Counted from the first letter of the stretch, positions 54,230-63,421 are shown. The stretch is DNA of 64,000 nucleotides from Virgibacillus_P tibetensis (GCF_036026595.1 NZ_JARZFX010000001.1:372001-436000), one strand, 5' to 3'. A program made the numbers and translations. The notes: a model not told the origin generated them from the sequence alone.

Positions 54230-55013
54230 CTTGGAAAACAAAAAAATTATTGTAACAGGTGCTTCAAGTGGAATTGGTGAGAAATTAGTCTGGCATATTG
54301 CTGAAAATGGCGGAATCCCAATTATGATTGCCCGTTCCATTGATAAGCTGGAGGCTCAACAAATAATATTAGAGAAAAAATTACAAGTTGAAAGCTTTGT
54401 TTATCAAGCTGACTTGCAAGAAGAAACTGAACTAGAGATTGTTTTTAAAAAGATACTTGAGGAACACACTCAACTTCATGGATTGATTAACAATGCAGGC
54501 GTGGGTTTTTTTGATTATATAAAGGACATGGATTGGCAGGAAGTCAATCAAATGTATCAGTTGAATGTGTTTGCCGTAATGCGTACTACAAAAATAATGA
54601 TGGCCCATTTCTCGCAATATAACGAAGGGCATATTATAAATATTGCCTCTCAGGCTGGTAAAATAGCTACACCAAGATCTTCTGTCTATGCATCAACGAA
54701 ACATGCTGTTCTTGGCTTTACAAACGGACTGAGGCTTGAAAATACGAGTACGAATATCCAGGTTACTACGGTTAATCTTGGACCAGTTCGAACAAATTTC
54801 TTTACTCTTGCTGATCCAGAAGGAAGCTATCAGAAAAATGTTAATCGATATATGCTCGATCCTGATCGAGTAGCGAAAAAAATTACAGCGGTTTTGTTTA
54901 CAAATAAGAGGGAGGTTAACTTGCCTAGCTGGATGGAGTTTGGAAGCAAACTCTACCACCTGTTTCCAAGTTTAATGGAGACTATCCTTAAGAAACAATT
55001 TAATAAAAAGTAA
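54219..55013 (+). CDS. SDR family oxidoreductase (YqjQ-like)
   Basis: Short-chain dehydrogenase/reductase using NAD(P); substrate unknown. 264 residues: TGASSGIGEK cofactor loop, NNAGVG, catalytic Ser region INIASQAGK and YASTKHA (Tyr-x-x-x-Lys), with a hydrophobic C-terminal tail. The start ATG lies inside the end of yqjP-like gene, so the two are translationally coupled, the same pair as B. subtilis yqjP-yqjQ. Confidence 0.9.
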   Translation: MRRNLENKKIIVTGASSGIGEKLVWHIAENGGIPIMIARSIDKLEAQQIILEKKLQVESFVYQADLQEETELEIVFKKILEEHTQLHGLINNAGVGFFDYIKDMDWQEVNQMYQLNVFAVMRTTKIMMAHFSQYNEGHIINIASQAGKIATPRSSVYASTKHAVLGFTNGLRLENTSTNIQVTTVNLGPVRTNFFTLADPEGSYQKNVNRYMLDPDRVAKKITAVLFTNKREVNLPSWMEFGSKLYHLFPSLMETILKKQFNKK

Positions 55014-55050
55014 AAACAGTGTGTTACTTTCTTTTTTAATATAGAGTGAG

Positions 55051-55111
55051 TATAAAACTTTGGGCTGCAATTAGTTCTTACACTTAAACAGCCACGTCCT
55101 GCTCCAGCGCC
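55051..55111 (+). repeat. Dispersed repeat, short copy (partner of 55540-55600)
   Basis: About 61 bases ending ACGTCCTGCTCCAGCGCC match the 55540-55600 block with roughly eight differences, in the same orientation. The two copies flank the yqkB-like gene. Confidence 0.8.
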
Positions 55112-55162
55112 TTTGTTCGAATGGATTAATAGTGCTAAGTAAAAGAAATTAGGAGTGATAAA

Positions 55163-55489
55163 GTGAAACTAGTAATCAGCCCTGAAGCTGAAAGACAATT
55201 GAATAAACTTAACAAAGCAAATTCTAACTATTTAGTGTTGTGGTATGACACGGAGGATTGTGGTTGTGGGGTGAATGGGTTGCCTGCTCTCCGTTTTACT
55301 GATAAAAAAAATGAATCGTATATAGAAGTGGAAAACGAAACATTCTCTACGCTGATTCAAAGGGATCAAGCGGTATTTTTTGCGGAGAAAATGAGGCTCG
55401 ATATAAGCAACGGTATGTTTCGACTTTCCAGCTCTGAAGGAATTTTAAATCCGTTCATCTCTCAGCAAAGTGTGTGCTATATAAATTAA
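55163..55489 (+). CDS. Iron-sulfur cluster biosynthesis family protein (HesB-like, YqkB)
   Basis: Small protein of the HesB/IscA-like superfamily; role in Fe-S handling is predicted only. 108 residues with the YqkB motif LVLWYDTEDCGCGVNGLPALR, in which the Cys pair may bind iron, followed by a beta-rich region (QAVFFAEKMRLDI…GMFRLSSSEGILNP). GTG start with AGGAG upstream. B. subtilis yqkB is in a similar place. It is bracketed by direct repeats. Confidence 0.82.
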   Translation: MKLVISPEAERQLNKLNKANSNYLVLWYDTEDCGCGVNGLPALRFTDKKNESYIEVENETFSTLIQRDQAVFFAEKMRLDISNGMFRLSSSEGILNPFISQQSVCYIN

Positions 55490-55491
55490 TT

Positions 55492-55525
55492 TGAAGGGGC
55501 TGTTCAGCTTGTCAGCCCCTTTCTA
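55492..55525 (+). terminator. Terminator after yqkB-like gene
   Basis: GAAGGGGCTG pairs with CAGCCCCTTTC around TTCAGCTTGT, with a short T tract. Confidence 0.7.
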
Positions 55526-55539
55526 ATTAGGTAAGAAAG

Positions 55540-55760
55540 TATAAATTTTTGGCTGGAATTAATTCTTACACTTAAACAGCCACGTCCAGCTCCAAGCGCC
55601 ATCACCTAGTGCCCTTCCGGTCTCAACATAAACCAATTCATTACACTCGGGCCTACAGGATGTAGGTCAGTTCGACGATGCCACAGGATAAGGAAAGCAT
55701 CTGTGAGATGCATCGCACGCAGGAAAAGTGCTTTTCTTTTTCAAGGACGTGGCGATCTTG
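55540..55760. repeat. Dispersed structured repeat, full copy (first module)
   Basis: Begins with the block shared with 55051-55111 and continues CACCTAGTGCCCTTCCGG…. CCACGTCC near 55580 and GGACGTGG near 55746 form outer arms, with AGCTCC/GCTTTTC-rich inner parts. It resembles the AGCTCCAGCGCC-type intergenic repeats common in Bacillaceae. No coding. Confidence 0.7.
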
Positions 55761-55895
55761 TCGAACATCCTTTAACTAATATCTCATACTCTAAAGGAAG
55801 ATCGACTAACTACGCCGCTTTGCGCGGCAACGTCGACCCACCCGCGATGCGCGGGCGCAGCGCATACGGTGATAAACGGGCGCCCTGCGTTTTTG
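55761..55895. repeat. GC-rich structured module next to the repeat
   Basis: Unlike the surrounding AT-rich DNA, this piece contains nested GC dyads: GCCGCTTTGCGCGGC, CCCGCGATGCGCGGG, and GGGCGC…GGCGCCC, plus CGATCTT near 55750 against AAGATCG near 55789-55795. It ends just before the stop codon of the aldo/keto reductase gene. It looks like an RNA or DNA hairpin element, not a gene. Confidence 0.6.
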
Positions 55896-55902
55896 TTCTT
55901 AG

Positions 55903-56823
55903 TTACCTGTGTTGTGTATATTTTATTGGTTTTGTTACTTTTTGAATATCCAAATACAAATAATGTGTAAGAGCTTTAGAGTAATCATGAAGCGTGTTTT
56001 CTTTTAATTGGTCTAGTGAACTTGCTCCGAATACGGCGCTGGCTACAGCAGGGTGTTTTAGTACATACTTTAAAGCAATTTCATTTAATGAACTTTCTTT
56101 TAAATAAGTTTCTGTTATTATAGAATGGATCTTTTTTAACTCTGCATACGAGTAATCTAAGAAACCGTCCTGCCCTTTGCTATCAATTTGTACAGCAGCG
56201 TTATTACTCAACATCCCTTTAGCCAGAGGGCCTCGAGCAAGCACGTTAATACTGTTAGCGTGCAGGAGGTCGAGGATTTCTTCTTCTGGTCTTGTGTCAA
56301 GCAAATTATACTGCATCATGACCGCATCCATATTAGAGCGTTTTACATATTCCCGGATAACATTAGGGCGAATAGAAGAGATACCATAGCCGCGAATGAC
56401 ACCTTCTTGTTTCAACTCTTCGAATGCCTCAATTGATTGGTCAATTGGATCATCTATAGTTCCGCCATGAAGCATATAAAAATCGATATAATCTGTTTGT
56501 AAGCGATGCAGACTCTCTTTACAACCTTTTATTATATGCTCTTTAGATGGGTCCCAAAACGATTCCTTCTTTTTTCTATTGAAGTGATTACCAACTTTAC
56601 TCGTTAGTATAATTTTGTCACGTTTCCCCTTGATGGCATTACCAACTATTTCTTCATTTACTCCATAATCATACAAATCAGCTGTATCTAAATGATTAAT
56701 ACCTGCTTCAAGAGCGGCATCAATAATTGAATTTGCTCTTTGTAAATTAGTCCCCAGTGACATACAACCCAATGTTAATTCGGAAACGTAAATATCTGAT
56801 TTCCCTAATTGATTTTTCTTCAA
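55903..56823 (-). CDS. Aldo/keto reductase (YqkF-like)
   Basis: NADPH-dependent carbonyl reductase; substrate unknown. 306 residues of the AKR TIM barrel: LGCMSLGT start region, DTADLYDYG (Asp, Tyr), SKVGNHFN (Lys), YMLHGG (His), and the C-terminal SAVFGASSLDQLKEN cofactor region. Family-typical length. Its 3' end abuts a GC-rich repeat. Confidence 0.92.
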   Translation of the reverse strand: MKKNQLGKSDIYVSELTLGCMSLGTNLQRANSIIDAALEAGINHLDTADLYDYGVNEEIVGNAIKGKRDKIILTSKVGNHFNRKKKESFWDPSKEHIIKGCKESLHRLQTDYIDFYMLHGGTIDDPIDQSIEAFEELKQEGVIRGYGISSIRPNVIREYVKRSNMDAVMMQYNLLDTRPEEEILDLLHANSINVLARGPLAKGMLSNNAAVQIDSKGQDGFLDYSYAELKKIHSIITETYLKESSLNEIALKYVLKHPAVASAVFGASSLDQLKENTLHDYSKALTHYLYLDIQKVTKPIKYTQHR

Positions 56824-56959
56824 CAGTTACTACCTCCGTTTCTGATTTCCTAATTCTATTGTAGAAACAGCCATACTCAAATACAACTATTTCGCAATTG
56901 GAACTAAATAATGTATGCTAGTATAGAAAAATAGCATGCTAATGTTAGGATGATTAAAA

Positions 56960-57505
56960 ATGAAAAAATTTGAAGAAAAAACGATAAAAACCGAAAAGAT
57001 CTATGATGGTAAAGTTGTTCATTTACAAGTTGATGAGGTTACGCTTCCTAATGGAAAAACAGCAAAACGGGAATTAATCAAACACCCGGGTGCAGTAGCG
57101 GTTATCCCAATTACCAAGGATAATAAAATTGTCTTTGTAAAACAGTACCGTAAACCTTTGGAAAAATCTATTTTAGAGATTCCTGCCGGAAAGCTGGAGG
57201 TCGGAGAAGAGCCCATTGTTACTGCTAAACGCGAATTAGAAGAAGAAACAGGTTATTCGACAAGTGAATTGTCGTTTGTAACGTCTTTTTATACCTCACC
57301 AGGATTTGCTGATGAGCTGATGTACATTTACATTACAGACCAGCTGGAACCATTGAAAGGCACCGTAACAGGTGATGATGATGAGTTTATTGAAGTAGTT
57401 GAATTAACATTGGACGAAGCAAAGCAATATGTCGAAGAAGAACGCATACATGATGCTAAAACAAATTATGCTGTGCTCTATTTACACGCATTGGGGAGGG
57501 TATAA
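56960..57505 (+). CDS. nudF: ADP-ribose pyrophosphatase, Nudix family
   Basis: Hydrolyses ADP-ribose to AMP and ribose 5-phosphate. 181 residues with a complete Nudix box GKLEVGEEPIVTAKRELEEETGY (residues about 76-98) and the N-terminal ADPRase strand region (KIYDGKVVHLQVDEVTLPNGK). The ATG follows AGGATG; coupled to the next gene with no gap. Confidence 0.94.
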   Translation: MKKFEEKTIKTEKIYDGKVVHLQVDEVTLPNGKTAKRELIKHPGAVAVIPITKDNKIVFVKQYRKPLEKSILEIPAGKLEVGEEPIVTAKRELEEETGYSTSELSFVTSFYTSPGFADELMYIYITDQLEPLKGTVTGDDDEFIEVVELTLDEAKQYVEEERIHDAKTNYAVLYLHALGRV

Positions 57506-58675
57506 ATGTTAAATTCCTATTTTGCTGATATGCACATCCATATAGGTCGGGATATGTATGATAAACCTGTGAAAATTACTGGTGCAAGGTCCTTGACATT
57601 AACAAACATCTTGAAGGAATCCAGCCGCAATAAAGGAATTAATATGATTGGTGTAATTGATAGCCATGCTCCAGCTGTACAATTAGAGATTAAACAGCTT
57701 ATCGAGGAAAAAAAAGCATACGAGTTATCCGATGGAGGTATTCGTTTTGAAGCGGTTACGTTACTATTAGGTTCAGAGATAGAAGTTTATGATGAATTTT
57801 GTAAAGGACCAATACACGTCTTATGCTATTTTCCGACGCTTGAAACTATCGAGCAATTCTCTGAATGGTTAACAACAAAAATGAAAAATATCACACTGAG
57901 CTCCCAAAGGTATTATGGTACTGCTAAAGATCTGCAATATAAGGTGAAGGAGTTAGGTGGTATTTTCATTCCCGCCCATGTATTTACTCCTTTTAAAAGC
58001 TTGTATGGCAAGGGCGTAAATAGAAGCCTAAGGGAAGTTCTGGATCCAGATTTAATTGACGGTATTGAGTTAGGACTAAGCTCAGACACAGCTATGGCTG
58101 ATGAAATCAGTGAATTACATGATTATACATTTGTATCAAACTCAGATGCCCATTCATTAGCTAAAATAGCACGTGAATATCAGGAGATTTATATGAAAGA
58201 GCCTTCTTTTAAAGAATTTTATTGGGCATTGCATCAGGTAGATGATAGAAAAATAAAACAAAACTTTGGTATGAATCCACAACTGGGAAAATACCATACT
58301 ACTGTTTGTAACGAATGCTTAGTGTCTTTATCACCTGATGCAGAACGGTGTTCAGTATGTGGATCCGCAAAAATTATAAAAGGCGTATATGACCGTATTC
58401 AGGAGCTGAAAGATGCTGAAAATAAGTCCAGAGAAAGACCACCTTATTTGTACCAGGTTCCTTTGGAATACTTACCATCACTGGGCAAGAAAACATATGA
58501 GAAACTAATATATCATTTTGACACGGAAATGAATGTTATCCATCATACTTCTTTAGAGCAATTGAAGGAAGTAATTCCGGAAAAACTAGCAGTTTCTATT
58601 ATTCAAATGAGAGAAGGTAAGTTAGCTATAAAAGCCGGTGGTGGAGGTAAGTATGGTACCATCACTCCCTCGTGA
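57506..58675 (+). CDS. Endonuclease Q family protein (PHP domain, TIGR00375 type)
   Basis: Predicted DNA-repair nuclease. Characterised members (archaeal and Bacillus pumilus EndoQ) cut 5' of deaminated bases such as uracil and hypoxanthine. 389 residues: PHP catalytic domain (residues 1-240, ADMHIHIGRDMYDKPV, DSHAPAVQ, IPAHVFTPFKSLYG, SNSDAHS), a Cys4 zinc motif CNEC…CSVCG (about 272-290), and a C-terminal helical part. ATG directly abuts the nudF stop, with GGGAGGG upstream. Confidence 0.85.
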   Translation: MLNSYFADMHIHIGRDMYDKPVKITGARSLTLTNILKESSRNKGINMIGVIDSHAPAVQLEIKQLIEEKKAYELSDGGIRFEAVTLLLGSEIEVYDEFCKGPIHVLCYFPTLETIEQFSEWLTTKMKNITLSSQRYYGTAKDLQYKVKELGGIFIPAHVFTPFKSLYGKGVNRSLREVLDPDLIDGIELGLSSDTAMADEISELHDYTFVSNSDAHSLAKIAREYQEIYMKEPSFKEFYWALHQVDDRKIKQNFGMNPQLGKYHTTVCNECLVSLSPDAERCSVCGSAKIIKGVYDRIQELKDAENKSRERPPYLYQVPLEYLPSLGKKTYEKLIYHFDTEMNVIHHTSLEQLKEVIPEKLAVSIIQMREGKLAIKAGGGGKYGTITPS

Positions 58676-58709
58676 TTTTAAAATGATTTATTAAAAAGAT
58701 AGTGTATTT

Positions 58710-58739
58710 GGTATTTTTACTAGGAATTCTTCATAGTTT
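58710..58739 (+). promoter_or_regulatory. Possible sigma-E promoter of spoIIM
   Basis: GGTATTTT and CATAGTTT with a 14-base spacer roughly resemble sigma-E elements, and B. subtilis spoIIM is sigma-E dependent. The match is partial. Confidence 0.35.
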
Positions 58740-58775
58740 TTAATTATAGTAGTATCTCTTGAATGGAGGATTCCG

Positions 58776-59411
58776 ATGTACAAATATGGAGCAGCAATAA
58801 TAAATCATGTAAAAGAAAATGCAACAATCTACCTGTTTATGATCATTCTATTCTTAACAGGAATAATATTTGGTGCTATTCTAGTTAATAGTATGAACTT
58901 TGTACAGAAGCAGGACTTATTTTTTTATCTAGAGCGTTTCTTTGGACAGATTATAGATAAGCAGCATATTGAAAGCAGTGAAATATTAAAAAGCAGTTTT
59001 CTTTACCATGTAAAGTATTTATTGCTACTGTTTGTTTTAGGATTATCTGTTATCGGACTACCTATCGTCTGGATTCTATTATTTATAAAAGGTCTGGTGA
59101 TTGGTTTTTCTGTTGGATTTATTGTAAATCAACTAGGTGTCGATGGATTGCTATTAGCTTCCTTTTCCATCGCTCCGCAAAACATATTAATTATACCGAT
59201 ATATATTATTGCAGGAAGTTTATCCATGATTTTTTCATTGAATTTACTGAACAAACTATTTACACGAAAGATTTCACAACCAGTATTTCAGCCATTTGGC
59301 AGGTATATTATTATGTTTTCTTTACTGTTAGCTCTCTCCTTTATTGCAGCATTGCTTGAATCCTATGTATCTAATAAAGCAATGGAATTATTGATCAAGT
59401 CATTTTTTTAA
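58776..59411 (+). CDS. spoIIM: Stage II sporulation protein M
   Basis: Membrane protein of the SpoIIDMP complex that drives septal peptidoglycan dissolution and engulfment. 211 residues with five or so membrane helices; conserved LFLTGIIFGAILVNS near the N-terminus and IKGLVIGFSVGFIVNQLG with the SFSIAPQNILIIP segment. AGGAGG precedes ATG. Next to fur as in B. subtilis. Confidence 0.95.
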   Translation: MYKYGAAIINHVKENATIYLFMIILFLTGIIFGAILVNSMNFVQKQDLFFYLERFFGQIIDKQHIESSEILKSSFLYHVKYLLLLFVLGLSVIGLPIVWILLFIKGLVIGFSVGFIVNQLGVDGLLLASFSIAPQNILIIPIYIIAGSLSMIFSLNLLNKLFTRKISQPVFQPFGRYIIMFSLLLALSFIAALLESYVSNKAMELLIKSFF

Positions 59412-59466
59412 TAGTTATTCTTTTTAGAAATAATTATTGGTATTGGTATACGGGTTACAGTATACT

Positions 59467-59495
59467 TTGACACACATTTCTTTGGTGCATATAAT
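59467..59495 (+). promoter_or_regulatory. Sigma-A promoter of fur
   Basis: TTGACA (59467-59472) and TATAAT (59490-59495) with a 17-base spacer: a consensus promoter, 30 bases before the fur start. Confidence 0.88.
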
Positions 59496-59525
59496 AAAGG
59501 TGGGATATGAGGGAGGTTACTGGCC

Positions 59526-59987
59526 ATGGAACATCGCATTGATCGTATAAAAAAACAGCTTCATGCACAGAGCTATAAGCTTACACCACAAAGAGAAGCG
59601 ACACTAAGGGTTTTGCTTGAGCGAGAGGAAGACCATTTAAGTGCCGAGGAAGTCTTTCTACTCGTAAAAGATAAAGCGCCGGAAATTGGATTGGCTACTG
59701 TATACCGTACATTGGAATTATTATCAGAAATAAAAATTGTCGACAAAATAAACTTTGGTGATGGAGTCTCACGCTATGATCTTCGCAAAGAAGGCGCTGA
59801 GCATTTTCATCATCATCTTGTATGCATAGAATGTGGTTCAGTGGAGGAAATTATTGATGATTTACTGGAAGATGTGGAGAAAATCGTTCAAAATGATTGG
59901 GGATTTCAAGTAATAGATCACCGATTGACTTTTCACGGAGTCTGTAAACAGTGTCAGGTAGTTACAGTTGAAGCGACCAGTAAATAG
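59526..59987 (+). CDS. fur: Ferric uptake regulator Fur
   Basis: Iron-dependent repressor of siderophore and iron uptake genes. 153 residues: winged-helix domain (YKLTPQREATLRVLL…LATVYRTLELL), metal-sensing HHHL region (GAEHFHHHLVCIEC), and structural zinc pairs CIEC and CKQC. The sequence follows B. subtilis Fur rather than PerR or Zur. GGGAGG ribosome site. Confidence 0.95.
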   Translation: MEHRIDRIKKQLHAQSYKLTPQREATLRVLLEREEDHLSAEEVFLLVKDKAPEIGLATVYRTLELLSEIKIVDKINFGDGVSRYDLRKEGAEHFHHHLVCIECGSVEEIIDDLLEDVEKIVQNDWGFQVIDHRLTFHGVCKQCQVVTVEATSK

Positions 59988-60189
59988 TTTCTTTTGTCTT
60001 CCTAAATAGGTAATTTGGTTTTAAATCGTTATTTACACTATAGTACTAGAATTATAATTTACAAAACGATGGGAAAAAGGTACATTTGAGTTATAGTATT
60101 TTCATAAGTCCTCCGTTATATGTATAATGTGATTCTTTTTTGGCATATCTTTTAATAGTATAAGATTTTTAAAAGAGGGGATATGCCAT

Positions 60190-60396
60190 ATGAAACGACT
60201 AGTATGGGATACATGTAAAGTGTTTATTATATTTATAGCATGTACATTTTTATTTTATTTTGGATTACGAGCTATGCACTCCGAATATGAACAATATCAC
60301 CGTTATGATCCTCCAGAGGGTCCTGCAGTAAAGGTATTTAATACGGATCAAAGCTTTATTGATCGATTGAACTTATTTTTTCGACTAGGGGAGTAA
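60190..60396 (+). CDS. yqzK: YqzK family (DUF4227) small membrane protein
   Basis: Function unknown. 68 residues with one membrane helix (about 9-27, CKVFIIFIACTFLFYFGLRAM) and a conserved extracytoplasmic-like tail (HRYDPPEGPAVKVF). AGAGGGG ribosome site. Lies three bases before xerD, so it is probably co-transcribed, as in B. subtilis. Confidence 0.85.
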   Translation: MKRLVWDTCKVFIIFIACTFLFYFGLRAMHSEYEQYHRYDPPEGPAVKVFNTDQSFIDRLNLFFRLGE

Positions 60397-60399
60397 AAT

Positions 60400-61293
60400 A
60401 TGCTTACGCATGCATTTGAGGATTTTTTTCACTACCTGCAAATAGAAAAAGGATTATCCGACAATACGTTGAGCTCTTATAAACGGGATCTGAAAAACTA
60501 CATGAACTACATAGATAAGGTTACTAATAAAGCATCATGGGATACAGTGACCAGAAATGATATAGTCGGTTTTCTGTATTTATTAAAAGACAGTGGAAAA
60601 TCTTCATCAACTATATCCCGACATGTCTCATCCATCCGTTCCTTTCATCAGTTTTTAATCCGTGAACAAATTGCAGAACTAGATCCTAGTCTACATATTG
60701 AAACTCCTAAAAAGGCAAGACAGCTGCCAGATGTATTATCGATGAAGGATGTTGAGAAATTATTAATGATTCATGGAGATAATCCTCTGGCTATTCGAAA
60801 TAAAGCAATGCTTGAATTGCTATATGCTACAGGGCTGCGTGTAAGTGAGTTAATTACACTTAATGTAAGTGACCTGCATTTAACTATGGGCTTTGTTCAA
60901 TGCTTAGGAAAAGGATCTAAAGAGAGAATTGTTCCCCTTGGAAATGTTGCGAATAAAGCGGTAGAAGATTATTTACAGCAAGCTAGAAGGGTGTTAACAA
61001 AAAAAAATTTGGATGACAATGTTTTGTTTGTAAACCAGCATGGAAGACCGCTAACGCGGCAGGGATTTTGGAAAATATTAAAAGGGATCGCCAAAAACGC
61101 AAATATTAAAAAGTCGATCACGCCACATACATTACGTCATTCCTTTGCAACTCATTTACTGGAAAATGGGGCAGATCTTCGTGTGGTTCAAGAAATGCTC
61201 GGGCATGTAGATATTTCGACAACACAGATCTACACACATGTTACAAAAGCAAGACTAAAAGATGTATACAAATCTTATCACCCTCGAGCTTAA
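60400..61293 (+). CDS. xerD: Site-specific tyrosine recombinase XerD
   Basis: Resolves chromosome dimers at dif with its partner CodV/XerC. 297 residues: SAM-like core-binding N-domain (1-90) and a catalytic domain with ATGLRVSEL (Arg), GKGSKERIVPL, HTLRHSFATHLL (His-x-x-Arg), MLGHVDISTTQIYTHV (His and nucleophile Tyr). All catalytic residues are present. The chromosomal housekeeping setting rules out a phage integrase. Confidence 0.95.
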   Translation: MLTHAFEDFFHYLQIEKGLSDNTLSSYKRDLKNYMNYIDKVTNKASWDTVTRNDIVGFLYLLKDSGKSSSTISRHVSSIRSFHQFLIREQIAELDPSLHIETPKKARQLPDVLSMKDVEKLLMIHGDNPLAIRNKAMLELLYATGLRVSELITLNVSDLHLTMGFVQCLGKGSKERIVPLGNVANKAVEDYLQQARRVLTKKNLDDNVLFVNQHGRPLTRQGFWKILKGIAKNANIKKSITPHTLRHSFATHLLENGADLRVVQEMLGHVDISTTQIYTHVTKARLKDVYKSYHPRA

Positions 61294-61406
61294 TCTTTTA
61301 CTCTCAGTCGTCTGACATCCTACAACATAAAACGATGATCAGGATAGATTAAATAATGACATATAAAAACGTAAACTAGGGAATCTAATTATAGGAGGTT
61401 TTAAGT

Positions 61407-62585
61407 ATGAGAAATTATAAACGTGTCTTCATAATTGTTATGGATTCTGTAGGTATTGGAGAAGCCCCTGATGCAGAACAATTCAATGACACAGGTGCAG
61501 ACACTCTGGGGCATATTGCTGCGTATATGAATGGCCTTCATATGCCAAACTTAGCTAGTTTAGGAATTAGTAATATAAAAGAAATTAAGGGAATTGAAAA
61601 GGCAGATCCACCAATTGCACACTTTACGAAAATGCAAGAGGCATCTAACGGAAAGGATACAATGACCGGGCACTGGGAACTAATGGGCTTAAATATTCAA
61701 CAACCATTTCAAACATTTCCTGATGGTTTTCCTGAAGAATTACTGAACGAACTGGAAGAAAAATCAGGGAGGAAAGTTATTGGTAACAAGCCCGCATCAG
61801 GTACAGCAATTTTAGAAGAACTAGGTATGGAGCACATGAATACCGGAGCATTGATTGTCTATACTTCTGCTGATTCTGTTTTACAGATTGCAGCACACGA
61901 AGATATTGTTCCAATCGAAGAACAATATAGAATTTGTCAAATCGCACGTGAAATAACGCTGGATGAGAAATATATGGTGGGTCGAATAATTGCCCGCCCA
62001 TTTGTAGGAAAGCCTGGCGCATTTCAACGTACTTCTAATCGTCATGATTACGCTTTGAAGCCATTTGGACGAACTGTAATGAATGAAATGAAGGATGCGG
62101 GTTATGACGTTATTGCATTAGGGAAAATCTCCGATATTTTTGATGGAGAAGGAGTTACTGAGTCAATACGTACTACCGATAATGAAGATGGAATGACAAA
62201 GTTAGTTGACACAATGCGCAAAGATTTCACGGGGCTCAGCTTTTTAAACTTGGTTGATTTTGACGCTAAGTTTGGACACAGACGAGATCCGGAAGGGTAT
62301 GGAAAGGCCCTGGAAGCTTTCGATGCAAGACTTCCAGAGGTAATTAAAGAAATGAAAGAGGATGATCTATTAATTATTACTGCTGATCATGGTAATGACC
62401 CTTTACATGAAGGCACAGATCATACCCGTGAGTATGTACCTTTACTGGTACATCATACAGCAGTCACTAAAGGAACCGAATTGCCCATCAGGGAGACATT
62501 CGCTGATATTGGTGCTACCATCTCAGAAAACTTCAATATAAAAATGCCGGAATTTGGAACGAGCTTTCTGGAAGAATTAAAATAG
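61407..62585 (+). CDS. deoB: Phosphopentomutase
   Basis: Interconverts ribose (or deoxyribose) 1- and 5-phosphate in nucleoside salvage. 392 residues of the alkaline phosphatase superfamily: VMDSVGIGEAPDA, GKDTMTGHWELMG (phospho-Thr region), VDFDAKFGHRRDP and TADHGNDP metal sites. AGGAGG ribosome site. First gene of deoB-punA-pdp. Confidence 0.96.
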   Translation: MRNYKRVFIIVMDSVGIGEAPDAEQFNDTGADTLGHIAAYMNGLHMPNLASLGISNIKEIKGIEKADPPIAHFTKMQEASNGKDTMTGHWELMGLNIQQPFQTFPDGFPEELLNELEEKSGRKVIGNKPASGTAILEELGMEHMNTGALIVYTSADSVLQIAAHEDIVPIEEQYRICQIAREITLDEKYMVGRIIARPFVGKPGAFQRTSNRHDYALKPFGRTVMNEMKDAGYDVIALGKISDIFDGEGVTESIRTTDNEDGMTKLVDTMRKDFTGLSFLNLVDFDAKFGHRRDPEGYGKALEAFDARLPEVIKEMKEDDLLIITADHGNDPLHEGTDHTREYVPLLVHHTAVTKGTELPIRETFADIGATISENFNIKMPEFGTSFLEELK

Positions 62586-62599
62586 AGAGGTTGGATTAA

Positions 62600-63421
62600 A
62601 TGAACAATACTGCAGTTCAAGAGGCAAGTTCACATATACAGGAAAAAATGACAACCACACCGAAGATTGGTTTAATTCTAGGATCAGGGTTAGGAGTCCT
62701 GGGCGAAAAAATAAAAAATCAGATTACTATACCTTATAAGGATATTCCTCATTTTCCGGAATCAACCGTATCTGGTCACAAGGGACAACTGATTATAGGT
62801 AATCTGGAAGGTAAACAGGTAGTAGCAATGCAAGGACGATTTCACTATTATGAAGGGTACTCCATGCAGCAGGTAACCTTTCCAGTACGTGTAATGAAGC
62901 ATTTGGGAATCGAATCTGTAATCGTTACAAATGCAGCAGGAGGAATTAACACCAGTTTTAGTCCGGGAAATTTAATGGTTATTACAGATCATATAAACAA
63001 TATGGGAATAAATCCACTGATAGGGAAAAATGATGACCAATCAGGAGTTCGTTTTCCGGATATGTCACAGGCATATGATAAAGAATATATTAAACATGCA
63101 GAAGCTTGTGCAAGTAAGTTAGGGCTTTCTATAAAGAAGGGTGTCTATGTGGGTAACACTGGACCTGCATATGAAACACCGGCAGAAGTTAGGATGTTGA
63201 GACTACTGGGCGGAGATGCTGTCGGAATGTCCACAGTTCCGGAGGTGATGGTTGCTGCACATGCAGGAATACGTGTGTTGGGAATTTCGTGTATCTCAAA
63301 CATGGCTGCAGGAATACTAGATCAACCGCTAACTCATAGCGAAGTAATCGAAACAACAGAAAAAGTCAGGGGAGACTTTTTGAATTTTCTGAAGGAAATT
63401 ATTAACACATTGCCACAATAA
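62600..63421 (+). CDS. punA: Purine-nucleoside phosphorylase (trimeric type)
   Basis: Phosphorolysis of guanosine/inosine-type nucleosides, giving ribose 1-phosphate for DeoB. 273 residues, PNP-I family: GLILGSGLG, GRFHYYEGY, VTNAAGGIN, GPAYETPAE and AVGMSTVPE motifs. Corresponds to B. subtilis pupG. 15 bases after deoB. Confidence 0.95.
   Translation: MNNTAVQEASSHIQEKMTTTPKIGLILGSGLGVLGEKIKNQITIPYKDIPHFPESTVSGHKGQLIIGNLEGKQVVAMQGRFHYYEGYSMQQVTFPVRVMKHLGIESVIVTNAAGGINTSFSPGNLMVITDHINNMGINPLIGKNDDQSGVRFPDMSQAYDKEYIKHAEACASKLGLSIKKGVYVGNTGPAYETPAEVRMLRLLGGDAVGMSTVPEVMVAAHAGIRVLGISCISNMAAGILDQPLTHSEVIETTEKVRGDFLNFLKEIINTLPQ

Noticed and set aside
55540..55895. CRISPR array or tRNA cluster in the structured region
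   Set aside because: No regularly spaced repeats, and no cloverleaf with TTC-arm or anticodon stem was found.
55703..55945. 80-codon plus-strand frame over the GC-rich repeat
   Set aside because: Covers hairpin elements and overlaps the aldo/keto reductase gene; composition explains the open frame.
60400..61293. Phage integrase or mobile-element recombinase
   Set aside because: Tyrosine recombinase is XerD by neighbours (fur, yqzK, deoB) and sequence; no attachment site or phage genes nearby.
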